A stretch of 64,000 nucleotides of DNA from Candidatus Gastranaerophilales bacterium. Lineage in GTDB: Bacteria; Cyanobacteriota; Vampirovibrionia; Gastranaerophilales; Gastranaerophilaceae. The stretch spans positions 1 through 64,000 of the forward strand of contig CALUTJ010000011.1 of the NCBI GenBank assembly GCA_944323685.1. The letters run 5' to 3'. The translations under genes were made by a program, and so were the position numbers. Each line of letters begins with the position of its first letter. The stretch's first letter is position 1. Under the pieces are notes generated by a model that was given only the letters and a program-made list of their open reading frames with translations, was not told the DNA's origin and did no database searches. Below are positions 25,630 through 34,773 of this stretch, piece by piece.

Positions 25630-26115
25630 TTAAGTCCATAATTTAGAGATTTTTACAGGGGTGTAAATAACCTCTGATTTTTTCTCCTGACCTTTAAAAA
25701 TCTGTCTGTTGCCGCTTTCATCAAAATAGCGGACGACCTGTCTTTCTCTTCCAATAGGTTTTCCGTAAACCCAGGGGATTGTTGTTGCCCCTGCGACAGG
25801 TTTTATAGGGCAGCATTGCGGTTGACGTATTCTCATATCTTTTGTCCTTTCTAAAAATACTCTGGCGCCTTCTCCTTTTATAGCCTGTGTCATAACAAGT
25901 TTAAGCGCGCCTGTTTTTTTATCTTTTTCGTAACTGTGAAGCTCCAGTTTTAAACACCCGTGCTTTTTACAGCAGAGTGTATAAATAATTTGTTTTACGA
26001 TTCTTTTCCCGCCGATAATATCATCAACGGGCTTTTTTAAGTGGTAAGTTTCGATACACCAGTAAGTTTCGGGGTCTTGTGTGGAATACACAAGTCCGCA
26101 GCAGTAGAATTTCAT
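25630..26115 (-). CDS. Phage protein of unknown function (Cys-rich)
   Basis: 161 residues, soluble, with paired cysteines (FYCCGL, LCCKKHGC, PQCCPI) that could bind zinc, and a C-terminal basic part ending in VIYTPVKISKLWT. It is the first gene behind the operator-promoter at 26191-26290 and is followed by the tail chaperones. I do not recognise the family; short structural phage proteins near terminase genes often look like this. Confidence 0.65.
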   Translation of the reverse strand: MKFYCCGLVYSTQDPETYWCIETYHLKKPVDDIIGGKRIVKQIIYTLCCKKHGCLKLELHSYEKDKKTGALKLVMTQAIKGEGARVFLERTKDMRIRQPQCCPIKPVAGATTIPWVYGKPIGRERQVVRYFDESGNRQIFKGQEKKSEVIYTPVKISKLWT

Positions 26116-26190
26116 GTTTTTCTCCTCTTGTTGCGCTAAGTATATATCTTATCTTCGGGCTTAATACCCCAAACGGGCACAACTGTCCCC

Positions 26191-26290
26191 GTTTTTTGTA
26201 AATTGTGCTTACAACTTTTTGCAAACAGTTTACATTTATAGTTATAACATATTTTTTGTACCCGTTCGGGTACAATTTTTCTATTGACAA
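26191..26290 (-). promoter_or_regulatory. Operator-promoter repeat, copy 1
   Basis: A 100-bp segment repeated at 55428-55537. It holds the dyad TTGTACCC-gttc-GGGTACAA (26256-26275), a second dyad TTGTAA...TTACAA, and TATGTT/TATAAC -10 candidates on the minus strand 18-23 bp beyond the first arm, so a repressor at the dyad would cover the -35 region. It drives the 26115 gene and the tail operon. Confidence 0.6.
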
Positions 26291-26304
26291 CGTAAAAAAA
26301 TATG

Positions 26305-27600
26305 TTACAGGATTATTTTTTTAGCGTAATTAGTCTCGTAAAAATTAAGCGCATAGCGGGTTTCGTCCATCGTGTCATCGTTTTCTTTTAACGGAGTATC
26401 TAAATCAACAAATTTTTCGTTTCTTTCGTCTTCGTTTGGGTAACGATACAGCCCGAACTCTCTTAATGTGTTTTTACAGCGGTCTTTATTAACAATTAAT
26501 CTGTCATAGTTGATGATGGCTCGCATAATTCCTATGCTGTCGACTATTTTGGGCTTTTTTTCGTGAACTATTATACCGTTTAGCGCCTGTCTCAGTTTGT
26601 GGTTTTGTTCGGGACGGGCGTTGTCACAGTTAATAAAACGAAAATATCTTTGATACTCCAGCTGTTTATCTAAAATCCATTTTATAACCCGTTCTTCGGA
26701 AATTTTAGAGCCGTAAAGCTCGTCTATTTTGTAATAGGTATAATCCCTTGTGACTCCGTACAAACCGCAGGACAACGGATGAATCCAACCCCAGTCCAGT
26801 CCGAGAAAGTATTCAAAAAATTCGTTTTTGTTGATTTTTTCCACTACCTGTTTGTGAGAGCAGGTATGTTTGTCAAAATTGAAGGTATCATACACAAGCC
26901 CCTGTGCAACTACCCACAGCCCTTTGATTTTTCTTGCTTCAAAAACACCGTGGTAAAGTTTTTTCTGGTTTTCGATAAAGGCTTTAGAGAGGTTTGCGTT
27001 ATCCTCCATTGTAAAGTGCCAGTAGTCAAAAATGCTTTTTATATTCGCATCACCGTCAAGAAATGGTTTTATCCGTTCCCGATAAAGCCAGTGATTTGCG
27101 CTTTCGGGGTTGCTGTCGGCAATTGCCCTTGCATTTTGCGGTGTAAGCCTTGACAAAGCCATATTATAAAAGGAATAGTGGTGCTTTGGCAGCTCGTTTG
27201 CATACCAGAAATCCCATGTTGCACCCTGAATATTTGAGTCGCTGTCAGATTTTCCGCCGCCGACAACAAGGCAGTTATAAAGCTTGCCCCACAGTTCTAT
27301 ATCCAGCTCTCCGCTTGAGGAATTATATTTTACCTTTGCCCCGTGATAATTTTTTAAATACGGCAAAAGCTCAACCAGTACGTTATTGCGCACTGTGTTT
27401 TTTGAGTAACCGGAAAAAACTTTGAGGTATTCGTTGCCGACAAAGTCAAAAATCTGAGGGATTTTATAAATAATAGAAAGTGTTTTTGCAGAACGTACAG
27501 CACCGTCACATAATGTAAAAAACGCCATATCTTCGGGCTTTTTGCTTAAGAACAGGCGGTGTTTTCTGCTGTATTTTGATTTAGTCCAATCTATCGGCAT
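26305..27600 (-). CDS. Terminase large subunit (PBSX/XtmB type)
   Basis: 431 residues. The N-terminal ATPase has a variant Walker A GAVRSAKT (33-40) and a Walker-B-like FWYANELP (131-138). The RNase-H-like nuclease has Asp269 (LGLDWGWIHP), Asp326 (CDNARPE) and the C-terminal acidic pair in DTMDETRYALNF. It packages DNA into proheads through the portal. The start overlaps the small-subunit gene by 20 bp. Full-length for the family, so probably functional. Its position downstream of the tail tube and autotransporter, rather than next to the portal, is unusual. Confidence 0.93.
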   Translation of the reverse strand: MPIDWTKSKYSRKHRLFLSKKPEDMAFFTLCDGAVRSAKTLSIIYKIPQIFDFVGNEYLKVFSGYSKNTVRNNVLVELLPYLKNYHGAKVKYNSSSGELDIELWGKLYNCLVVGGGKSDSDSNIQGATWDFWYANELPKHHYSFYNMALSRLTPQNARAIADSNPESANHWLYRERIKPFLDGDANIKSIFDYWHFTMEDNANLSKAFIENQKKLYHGVFEARKIKGLWVVAQGLVYDTFNFDKHTCSHKQVVEKINKNEFFEYFLGLDWGWIHPLSCGLYGVTRDYTYYKIDELYGSKISEERVIKWILDKQLEYQRYFRFINCDNARPEQNHKLRQALNGIIVHEKKPKIVDSIGIMRAIINYDRLIVNKDRCKNTLREFGLYRYPNEDERNEKFVDLDTPLKENDDTMDETRYALNFYETNYAKKIIL

Positions 27601-27988
27601 TTTCCAAATCTTCTCCCATTTCTTTTAAACTTTTTAAAAATTCTTCCTGAGTACAAATATCGTTTGCGCTCTGCTGCTTTACGCTGCCTGCTGCAGAGAG
27701 TGACCTGCGTTCCTCGTTGCTGCAAACAAGCTTGTATAAAGCAGCGTTTAAGGTTGCATTTGTAGAATCAAACCACTTAAGCCGTAAATCACGCTTGAGT
27801 TTTGCACGGTTTATCTCTATTGCGTCAGTTATTGCAACCGAAGCATCGAGCTTTGCTTGATAAAACAAAGACGGTGAAATTTCCGTAAAAATAAAAATTT
27901 CATCCTCAAAAATTATGCTGTTTTCTATAATCGTCTCAATACACTGCTTTTCAAGTTTTTTATACTTTGTTTTGCTTATGTTTTTCAT
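27581..27988 (-). CDS. Terminase small subunit
   Basis: A 135-residue protein overlapping the large-subunit start. The first half is helical (TEISPSLFYQAKLDASVAITDAIEI), like the DNA-binding helix-turn-helix of small terminases, followed by RDLRLKWFDSTNATLNAALYKLVCSNEERRSL, the usual helical oligomerisation region. Gene order and size support the call; sequence similarity is only general. Confidence 0.75.
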   Translation of the reverse strand: MKNISKTKYKKLEKQCIETIIENSIIFEDEIFIFTEISPSLFYQAKLDASVAITDAIEINRAKLKRDLRLKWFDSTNATLNAALYKLVCSNEERRSLSAAGSVKQQSANDICTQEEFLKSLKEMGEDLENADRLD

Positions 27989-27999
27989 ACTATAAATTC

Positions 28000-28080
28000 C
28001 TACACTTTATCTCTGTACAGTGATTTCTTTTTGTTAGGTTCATTAATTTTGTCAGTAATTTTTTTTAAATAATTTGTCAT
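28000..28080 (-). CDS. 26-residue leader peptide-like ORF before terminase
   Basis: A short frame (MTNYLKKITDKINEP..., lysine-rich) with a strong AAAGGAGGAAAAATG start, ending 12 bp before the terminase small-subunit ATG. The Shine-Dalgarno is better than that of most genes here, so it is probably translated. The function is unknown; coupling of terminase translation is possible. Confidence 0.45.
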   Translation of the reverse strand: MTNYLKKITDKINEPNKKKSLYRDKV

Positions 28081-28110
28081 TTTTCCTCCTTTTTAAATTG
28101 ATACTTCACA

Positions 28111-28141
28111 AAAAAATCAGATGTTAGAGTTCTAACATCTG
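28111..28141 (-). terminator. Terminator of the autotransporter gene
   Basis: Stem CAGATGTTAGA/TCTAACATCTG around gt/ac centre (28118-28141); on the minus strand a run of T residues follows. It lies about 105 bp after the autotransporter stop and before the terminase genes. Confidence 0.8.
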
Positions 28142-28211
28142 TAAAAAATTTATTTTAGCGGCATAGACGATAACGTCCGCAGGCTGCATCTGCATTGCAT
28201 ATAAAATAGAA

Positions 28212-28239
28212 GTAGGTTGGGCTTTCAGCCCAACCCTAC
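28212..28239. repeat. Palindrome left of the autotransporter
   Basis: GTAGGTTGGGCTttcAGCCC... closes to a hairpin with GGGCT/AGCCC core. The same GTTGGGCT...AGCCCAAC palindrome occurs at 33100-33124, so the pair brackets the autotransporter gene. Confidence 0.65.
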
Positions 28240-28247
28240 ATAATTCT

Positions 28248-31200
28248 TTATTCTCTGCCGATTTTCCAGCGTAAACCTGCGGAGAGTGACACACCATTAC
28301 GGCCGCCGTTGTGTATCATCGCCTGTCCAAAGGCTAAGAATTTATCGTTTACCCGCTTTTGTAAACCCACACCATATTGTACATACGGCTTGATTGACAT
28401 TTCGGGTAATCTTACACTATCGGCTGTTACTTTTGATTCATCAAGCAAATTCCAAACCATGCTTACACCTATGTATGGCTGCCAGCCGTTCTTGGTGTTT
28501 CCTATGAGTTTTATTCCGGGAGCTAACTGTATTGCGTGCATAGGGTCAGATTCTATTCTTACACCTGCACCGTTTGTGTAATCGAATGTATTAACAAAGG
28601 TATAAGATATAAGCATACTGGGTTGTAATATCATACCGCCGTCAAAGAACTCAAAGTTGTAACCTGTTTTGTTGCCTAAACCGGCAAGCAACATTGTATA
28701 GTTTTCAGAACCGTACATTGTTGAGGCATCGCCTGCGGAAGCTCCGACACTTAAAGTTGTAGCATTAAAGAAGTTGCCTTTGTAGAAGGTTGCTGTTCCG
28801 CCTAACAAACCGCCGTTTTGATAAGCGTCAACTCCGCTGTAACGCTGGCTTGCACCGTTGTAACCGATGTAACCTGTTAATACTCTTTCAAAGCCATTGC
28901 CGACAGAGGTTAACGGACTATCGTAACCGACTAAAGTACCATAATTGATGTTAGAAACTTTAGGGCCGTTCTTAAGAGGTACGTTCTCAAAGCTTGCATA
29001 AGGTTTAACCCAGAAGCCTGCACTTTCTTCTTTAAGAAGAAGAGGAGAATAAGTTCCCACATCAGTTGCATCACCGGTCGGACTCATTGCGTATTTGCCT
29101 TGATTAATGATAGCCACACGTTCAAGATACGGGATGTTCATAAATGTATCAGCGTGCTGGAATGCATAATTAAATGTTTGAAGTTGTGTTGTATAAGCAC
29201 CTGCCTGTGTTGTAACGGGAGATGCTAAGACAGACGGGTTAAATGCATCGGATATATTGCCGTTGCTGCCGGAGCCTGATGCTGCGCGGTTAAAGAAGAA
29301 GTAGCCGAGTTTATCTTCGCTGTCCACTCCGTAGTTTACGTCGTATTTATAGATTGGTGAATATACCGTATTTGTTCCTTTATATGATACGGAGGAGTCG
29401 CCTGTATATTCAACGTTGTTTGCGAGTTGTTCATCTGCAAAAAGGATTTTAACGTTTGTTTTTTCCGTTGTGGATATTAAGTTAAGGTAGTTAACGTTGA
29501 GAATGGCATCGGGTGCTATTGTATATGTATCTGCCGTAACTCTGTCCATTGACTCGTTGGCAAGGTCAACGTCAACAGATAGGTTTGTTGTTCCGTTGAG
29601 GTTTAATGTTGGAACGTGCATTGTGCCTATGGCATCGTTGTTTAAGTACATTGCACCCGAGTTAAGCGACAGGCTTTGAGCATTATCAAAGTAATTTTCT
29701 TTTGATAAATACAGGTTTGTGTTATCAAGTGAGATATTGGCGTTGTTTACGTTGTTGTTAACGGTAATTTTGGATTTGTCGTCACCGTCTAAGTTGAGGC
29801 TGTAGCCCTGCGCACCGTCAACAACATCGGATAAAACGATTTCACCTTGATTTGCTGCTGTCATATTGATTGTTTTAGAGGAATCATTCATGTAAATAGC
29901 AGTAGTGTTGCCGGTGAACTCTGATTTTCCGCCGTCTGCTGTGATGTTTATGTCAACGTTGGAGTTAATAGCTGTTCCGTCAGTGTTTTTAAACGATGTA
30001 TTTGTTAAGTTGACGGTTGCATTTTTGTTTTCTGCGTTAATTGCATAGTCTTTGGCACCTTCTATAGAAACATTTGAGATATTCAGGTTTGTTTCGTTTT
30101 GAAGGTTAAAAAGTGTATGAGAGTTTGCATCCAGTGTTGATGGAGCAGATGCGCTTATACCATTGATGTTTAAAACTCCCGCTGTCGTCGGGTTCAAATC
30201 TTCGGATAACATATATTTGGAAGAATCTGCAAACTGGAATGTTCTGTCTTCCTGTGTTTCATAACTGTTTATCAATTGCAGGGTGTCAAGCTGCTTTTCT
30301 ATATCAATAGATATAGAATCGTTCAGGGTATCAGTTGTTGCAAGCGACAGACCGCCTTCTTGTATAAATTTGTCCGTATGTTCAACATAGTTCTTGTCAA
30401 ACACAAAATCCTGAGCTACTTCTGTTATATTGTCTCCAAAAGCAAGCTGCAAAGTAGATGACGGGTCTGTATTTTTGATAATTTGTACGGTAACAGCTCC
30501 GTCCGCTGTACCGAGAAAGTTTATTGCATTTATTATAAGTGTGCCGGTTGACGTATTTTTCGTAGTAATTGTGTCGGCTGTTTTGTTGGCGAAGTTTACA
30601 TCAAGATTGAGTTTTGTGTCTTCGCCTGCTGTCATTGAAACAAAGTTGTAGTTGCGTGTTTCATTGTTTGCAACATCCACAGTTACATTGCCGGTTGTAA
30701 CTTTAGCATTTGTTACATCGTTGTACAGGGCTACAGTGCCTGTGCCGTCGCCCGTGATGTTGAGGTTGTAACCCGATGCGCCGTTAATTGTATCATCAAA
30801 GCGGATTGTGCCGTTGTTTTTGGCTGTAAGGTTGATGTTGGTTGAAGAATATGTGGCATAGATAGCTTCATTGCGTTTGCCGTTTGTGTCTTCAACGTAG
30901 TTGCCGCTAAAGATTGATTGTCCGTTGTCGGCTATGATGTTTGTTGTGCCTGATGCATAAATTGCACCGCCCTGTGCCGTGCCGGATTCTGATTTTACAT
31001 AGTTGTTGTAAAAATTGCTGTTGGTTAAATTGATTGTATCGTTTCTATTATATATCGCCCCTCCGTATGCCTTGGAACTTCCTGAAGCATAGTTACCAAT
31101 AAAATCGCCTGTGATATCGCCGATTGTGGCTTGGGCACTCGAGGAGTATGCAGAGTTATAAATAGCTCCGCCATAGGCATAAGAACCTGACGCGGAGTTA

Positions 31201-33053
31201 CCTATAAAATCACTTGTGATATCTCCGATTGTGACTGGGAGACTAGAGGAGCGTGCATAGTTATAAATCGCCCCGCCGTAGGCAGAATTATCAGTAGATG
31301 ACACGTAGTTATCAATAAAATCGCCTGTGATATCTCCGATTGTGGCTGGGGAACTCGAGGAGTATACATAGTTATAAATAGCTCCGCCATAAGCAGATTT
31401 ACGAACAGTGTTTACATGGTTGTTAATAAAACTGCCCTCTATGTCGCCGATAGAGGCTTCACCGAAAGAGTCTGTATGGTTTGCAATTGCACCGCCGCCT
31501 ATTTGATCGGTGGAACTGGTACTTGTTGCAGTAGATTCAATATAGTTACCTATAAAATCACCTTTTATATTTCCGATTGCGACTCCGTACCTGTATGGAT
31601 CGTTACAAATCGCCCCGCCAGAGACATATGAACCGGACGCATAGTTGCCAATAAAATTACCTGTTATATCTTCAATGTGTGCAGAGTTATTGTTATAAAT
31701 CGCTCCTCCATAAGATGCATTGTTGCTTATAAAGTCGCCTGTTATATTCCCGATTGTTCCATCGTTATAAATTGCACCGCCGCGGGGATAGTAACCACGT
31801 GAAGATGCGTAGTTGCCTATGAAGTCACCTGCTATATTTCCTATTGTTCCATCGTTATAAAACGCCCCTCCATTAGCTCTGGAACCTGATATATAGTTGC
31901 CTATAAAATCACCTGTTATATTTCCGATTGTTCCACGATAGTTATAAATCGCTCCGCCATTAGCATATGAACCACCTAACACATAGTTACCTATAAAATC
32001 ACCGGTTATATTGCCGATTGTTTCATCGTTATAAATCGCTCCGCCATAGAAAGAAGAAACATTAGAATTAGACGAGACGTAATTGCCGATAAAATCGCCT
32101 GTGATATCGCCGATTTCTCCAGAGTTATAAATCGCTCCACCTTGGGCAGTGGATTGTGTGGACAAATTCGGCACTAGCGCATAGTTGCCGATAAAATCGC
32201 TTGTGATATCACCAATTTCACCACTGTTATAAATCGCCCCGCCATAGACAGAAGAATTTGTAGAAGACGCATAGTTGCCGATGAAATCACCTGTTATATT
32301 ACCGATTGTTGCGTCATTGGTATTTTCAAGCGCTCCGCCCTTATAACCTGAACTTGGATTTAGCCCTACAAAATCATTATCAATATCTGCCCCTTGGCGG
32401 TCTTCCGTGATTCTATCAGGAGCAAGACGATTGTTATCGACATAGTATTTTATTTCATATTCAAAAGCATTGCCGCTGCCGTCAGCGTTTGGTGTGGTGA
32501 CGGTAAATGTTTTTGTATCGTCTGCTATTTCTGGGTAGCCGTACTCTGTTTGTTTTAAATCTACACGGTAATAGACAGGAATATATTTATTTTCAGTATC
32601 TGACCATTCGTATTTTGTAATTACGTTAATGCCGGGTTGGTCGACTTTGGTTAAAGTGTATGCGCTGTTGGCTGTTTGTGCTGGTGCAGGGACAGGGGCT
32701 TGGGCCATTGCCGGTGCTGCGATGAAGAAGGATAATGCGAGGGTCAAGGCGGCTGTTTTTAATGTCTTTTGCCAGTGCCAACCCTCACCCTGCCCTCTGT
32801 CTTGAAATTGGACGTTTCGGCAAAGCGTGGTTTGCCTGCACATGGGCACTGGGTCTTCGACACGGCGTGCCCGTCCAATTTCGCTCCCATCGGAGAGGGT
32901 GAATAAATTTTCTGTCATTCTGAAGCGTTCATCATTGTGTGTTTGCGATGATTGGGTGTGTTCAGAATCTGACCGATTCTGAGTGTAATCGCAAGGCTGG
33001 TAAGAATGTTTAAGAAGGTTAGTTTTTTTATTTTTGCGGAAAATCTTTTTCAT
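28248..33053 (-). CDS. Autotransporter adhesin with GGAIYN-repeat passenger
   Basis: 1601 residues. It has an extended signal region with the hydrophobic core at about 100-118 (LALSFFIAAPAMAQA), and a beta-helical passenger. Residues about 225-720 of the passenger are about 14 imperfect repeats built on GGAIYN and IGNITGDFIGNYAS. A second beta-helical part with LNLDGD-type strands follows, then a C-terminal autotransporter beta-barrel (about 1330-1601; FWVKPYASFENV ... VSLSAGLRWKIGRE). It is expected to be exported by type V secretion and displayed on the cell surface, probably for adhesion. A host-type surface protein between tail tube and terminase genes is unusual. Flanking palindromes and its own terminator suggest a moron insertion. 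The Shine-Dalgarno AAAGGA supports the start. Residues 13-95 appear to be encoded by an inserted dispersed repeat. Confidence 0.92.
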   Translation of the reverse strand: MKKIFRKNKKTNLLKHSYQPCDYTQNRSDSEHTQSSQTHNDERFRMTENLFTLSDGSEIGRARRVEDPVPMCRQTTLCRNVQFQDRGQGEGWHWQKTLKTAALTLALSFFIAAPAMAQAPVPAPAQTANSAYTLTKVDQPGINVITKYEWSDTENKYIPVYYRVDLKQTEYGYPEIADDTKTFTVTTPNADGSGNAFEYEIKYYVDNNRLAPDRITEDRQGADIDNDFVGLNPSSGYKGGALENTNDATIGNITGDFIGNYASSTNSSVYGGAIYNSGEIGDITSDFIGNYALVPNLSTQSTAQGGAIYNSGEIGDITGDFIGNYVSSNSNVSSFYGGAIYNDETIGNITGDFIGNYVLGGSYANGGAIYNYRGTIGNITGDFIGNYISGSRANGGAFYNDGTIGNIAGDFIGNYASSRGYYPRGGAIYNDGTIGNITGDFISNNASYGGAIYNNNSAHIEDITGNFIGNYASGSYVSGGAICNDPYRYGVAIGNIKGDFIGNYIESTATSTSSTDQIGGGAIANHTDSFGEASIGDIEGSFINNHVNTVRKSAYGGAIYNYVYSSSSPATIGDITGDFIDNYVSSTDNSAYGGAIYNYARSSSLPVTIGDITSDFIGNSASGSYAYGGAIYNSAYSSSAQATIGDITGDFIGNYASGSSKAYGGAIYNRNDTINLTNSNFYNNYVKSESGTAQGGAIYASGTTNIIADNGQSIFSGNYVEDTNGKRNEAIYATYSSTNINLTAKNNGTIRFDDTINGASGYNLNITGDGTGTVALYNDVTNAKVTTGNVTVDVANNETRNYNFVSMTAGEDTKLNLDVNFANKTADTITTKNTSTGTLIINAINFLGTADGAVTVQIIKNTDPSSTLQLAFGDNITEVAQDFVFDKNYVEHTDKFIQEGGLSLATTDTLNDSISIDIEKQLDTLQLINSYETQEDRTFQFADSSKYMLSEDLNPTTAGVLNINGISASAPSTLDANSHTLFNLQNETNLNISNVSIEGAKDYAINAENKNATVNLTNTSFKNTDGTAINSNVDINITADGGKSEFTGNTTAIYMNDSSKTINMTAANQGEIVLSDVVDGAQGYSLNLDGDDKSKITVNNNVNNANISLDNTNLYLSKENYFDNAQSLSLNSGAMYLNNDAIGTMHVPTLNLNGTTNLSVDVDLANESMDRVTADTYTIAPDAILNVNYLNLISTTEKTNVKILFADEQLANNVEYTGDSSVSYKGTNTVYSPIYKYDVNYGVDSEDKLGYFFFNRAASGSGSNGNISDAFNPSVLASPVTTQAGAYTTQLQTFNYAFQHADTFMNIPYLERVAIINQGKYAMSPTGDATDVGTYSPLLLKEESAGFWVKPYASFENVPLKNGPKVSNINYGTLVGYDSPLTSVGNGFERVLTGYIGYNGASQRYSGVDAYQNGGLLGGTATFYKGNFFNATTLSVGASAGDASTMYGSENYTMLLAGLGNKTGYNFEFFDGGMILQPSMLISYTFVNTFDYTNGAGVRIESDPMHAIQLAPGIKLIGNTKNGWQPYIGVSMVWNLLDESKVTADSVRLPEMSIKPYVQYGVGLQKRVNDKFLAFGQAMIHNGGRNGVSLSAGLRWKIGRE
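31020..32340. repeat. Tandem imperfect repeats in the autotransporter passenger
   Basis: Repeats of about 75-100 bp encode GGAIYN...IGNITGDFIGNYAS units; several neighbours are over 80 per cent identical. Slippage or recombination here would change passenger length in steps of one beta-helix coil. Confidence 0.85.
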
Positions 33054-33099
33054 CTTTTTATGTCCTTTATGTAATAACTAATTCTTTTTTATTTTTTTT

Positions 33100-33124
33100 G
33101 TTGGGCTGAAAGCCCAACCTACTG
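33100..33124. repeat. Palindrome right of the autotransporter
   Basis: GTTGGGCTgaaAGCCCAAC with CTAC following; counterpart of the palindrome at 28212-28239. Confidence 0.65.
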
Positions 33125-33180
33125 TGCTGTGGTGCTTGTTTTTTTATATCCGAGCTTTGTGGAATGAATTACAGAAAGTT

Positions 33181-33888
33181 TCACAAACAACTACAAGCGA
33201 GGTTTGTTTGAGGGCTATGTAAATATAACAAACACTTTAATTTAATGAGGGAGAGCCATTTATATAGCCCGAGTTGCCGAGCACAAGTTTGTGTTACTTT
33301 CTGTGTGAGTGGAACAGCAGCTCGGGAGTTTCTTGGGCTCCACCCGTTCTTTGCGCCAAAGAATGGGTGGAACATAAAACAAAAATTTTTGTTATTTTTC
33401 TTTGATACTTTTCTTTCTTTTTTGCGAATAAAAGAAAGAAAAGTATCGCAAAAGAAAGAAAACAACGCATTGTTAAAAGAGATTTTAAAACTCAGAAACG
33501 AAAATTTCCGTCCACTCTCAAAATACCATTTTCGGTACGGTAAATTTTCATTCCTTTGTTTAAAAATCTCTAGTCGTATTCCGGCGGCAGAGCCGCAACA
33601 CCGCTTACGCGGTATAGGTTGTAACGACTCAGGATGAGCAAAACACTTGTGAGTCGTTTCCCGACCTCTTGCGCGGTTATAGTCATAGTCATCATTCAAA
33701 GCAGAATAATTCAGTAAGACAGCTGAATCTTGCTCACTTTCAAGTGATGCACTAAATTGTGCATCGGTACAGTCTGCTAAATCATTGATTTTATACGGTT
33801 TATACCCCCCCCCCGAGACTCTTAAAGTCTTGTGGGACAAGGGTTTTGATTCTTTTTTGTTATTAAAGTTTCCTGTCATTTTTAACAT
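33181..33888 (-). other. Doubtful ORF with a G10 tract running into hairpin repeats
   Basis: A 235-codon open frame. The first about 110 codons look protein-like (TLRVSGGGYKPYKINDLADCTDAQF), with a run of ten G residues (C10 on the plus strand, 33805-33814) at codons 25-28. The remainder runs through dispersed inverted repeats (33341-33575) and is probably not coding. A change in the G tract would shift the frame, so this could be a phase-variable small protein upstream of the autotransporter, or a decayed gene. Nothing similar is recognised. Confidence 0.35.
33404..33447. repeat. Perfect 18-bp hairpin in a repeat cluster
   Basis: GATACTTTTCTTTCTTTT (33404-33421) and its complement (33430-33447) around an 8-nt loop. 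Adjacent palindromes are CCACCCGTTCTTTG/CAAAGAATGGGTGG (33342-33372) and a long imperfect one (33478-33572). The cluster fills most of 33.24-33.6 kb and acts as, or derives from, dispersed repeat DNA. Confidence 0.75.
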
Positions 33889-34070
33889 CCTGTGTATATA
33901 CTACCTATATACTAAGTACCCAAATTTTTAAATTTATAACACTTTTGACTCACTTTATTAAGAAATTGTTACAAACTCACCTTGCCAAAATTGGCGACAA
34001 GGCATATGTGCCCGAGGTTTTCAGGATTTTACAAATCTGTAATGACAGTATTTAATTATACAAAATAAAA

Positions 34071-34140
34071 AGGGAAGCCCCCGGATAAGTCCAACGGTGT
34101 AACCAGTGCACACCCTCGGACTGCGGGGGGAATCCTTTTT
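34071..34140. terminator. Long GC-rich hairpin behind the tail tube gene
   Basis: A 70-nt segment folds from GGGAAGCCCCC with GGGGGGAATCC through inner pairs GTCC/GGAC and GGTGT/ACACC. T-runs flank both sides. It lies 24 bp after the tail-tube stop and ends the head operon; it also shields the autotransporter from upstream transcription. Confidence 0.75.
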
Positions 34141-34164
34141 AAAGACACTAGCAGAAATTATACA

Positions 34165-34764
34165 TTAAACACTGCCTGTGTCTTGTGTTGCAGCCAAATC
34201 CTGCGCTTTGGCGTGGATTTCTATATCCATCAGTTTTGTCTGCTTATTGCCTTCGGCGCCGAATTCGTGTTCTGTATAAACACCTCGTCCGTCAAAGGTC
34301 AAAGTCGCAAAATCGTTTTGCACACCGTTTATCGGGATAGCAGTTGCCTTGGCTTTGTAAATACAAAAATGTATGTCGCCGCCGTCGTTGCTGGTATCGA
34401 GTATCTGGGCTTTTAGCTGGAAATAATTGGGCAAGTCGCCTCCGCCAAAGGTAAAAGTGCCGACTTCCGTATCGTCTTGACCCGAGATAGAGTAAGTTCC
34501 GCCGGTCAATTGCGCCAGAACCTCGAGGCTGAGTTTTGCGTATTCCATATTAAAAGTGACGGATTTAATTTTGTTAGATACATCAAGTACCTTTTCATCC
34601 CCTGTTAACGACTTTTCTTCGATTTCATAAGTCAAAGAAATCTGTCTTACCCCCGGCAGGTCAATACCCGTGCCGCAGGTAAATTTGGATTCCGAGTCTT
34701 CTGTTACGGGGAACAGTTTTGCGTCATCGACGCCGAATAGTTTTGTTACTGTTTTAAGTGCCAT
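34165..34764 (-). CDS. Major tail (tube) protein
   Basis: 199 residues, beta-rich, soluble. The pattern KLFGVDDAKLFPVTEDSESK, then GVRQISLTYEIEEKSLTGDE, then TFNMEYAKLSLEVLAQLTGG, ending in a domain with GVQNDFATLTFDGRGVY, fits siphophage major tail proteins. It forms the hexameric tail tube. It is the last gene of the head-to-tail run and is followed by a long terminator hairpin. In collinear phages the tail chaperones would come next; here they are 9 kb away. Confidence 0.8.
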   Translation of the reverse strand: MALKTVTKLFGVDDAKLFPVTEDSESKFTCGTGIDLPGVRQISLTYEIEEKSLTGDEKVLDVSNKIKSVTFNMEYAKLSLEVLAQLTGGTYSISGQDDTEVGTFTFGGGDLPNYFQLKAQILDTSNDGGDIHFCIYKAKATAIPINGVQNDFATLTFDGRGVYTEHEFGAEGNKQTKLMDIEIHAKAQDLAATQDTGSV

Positions 34765-34773
34765 TTTATTCTC

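Noticed and set aside
33245-33637. 130-codon plus-strand ORF
   Set aside because: It runs through a cluster of inverted repeats and overlaps an equally doubtful minus-strand frame; there is no ribosome site and no protein-like pattern.
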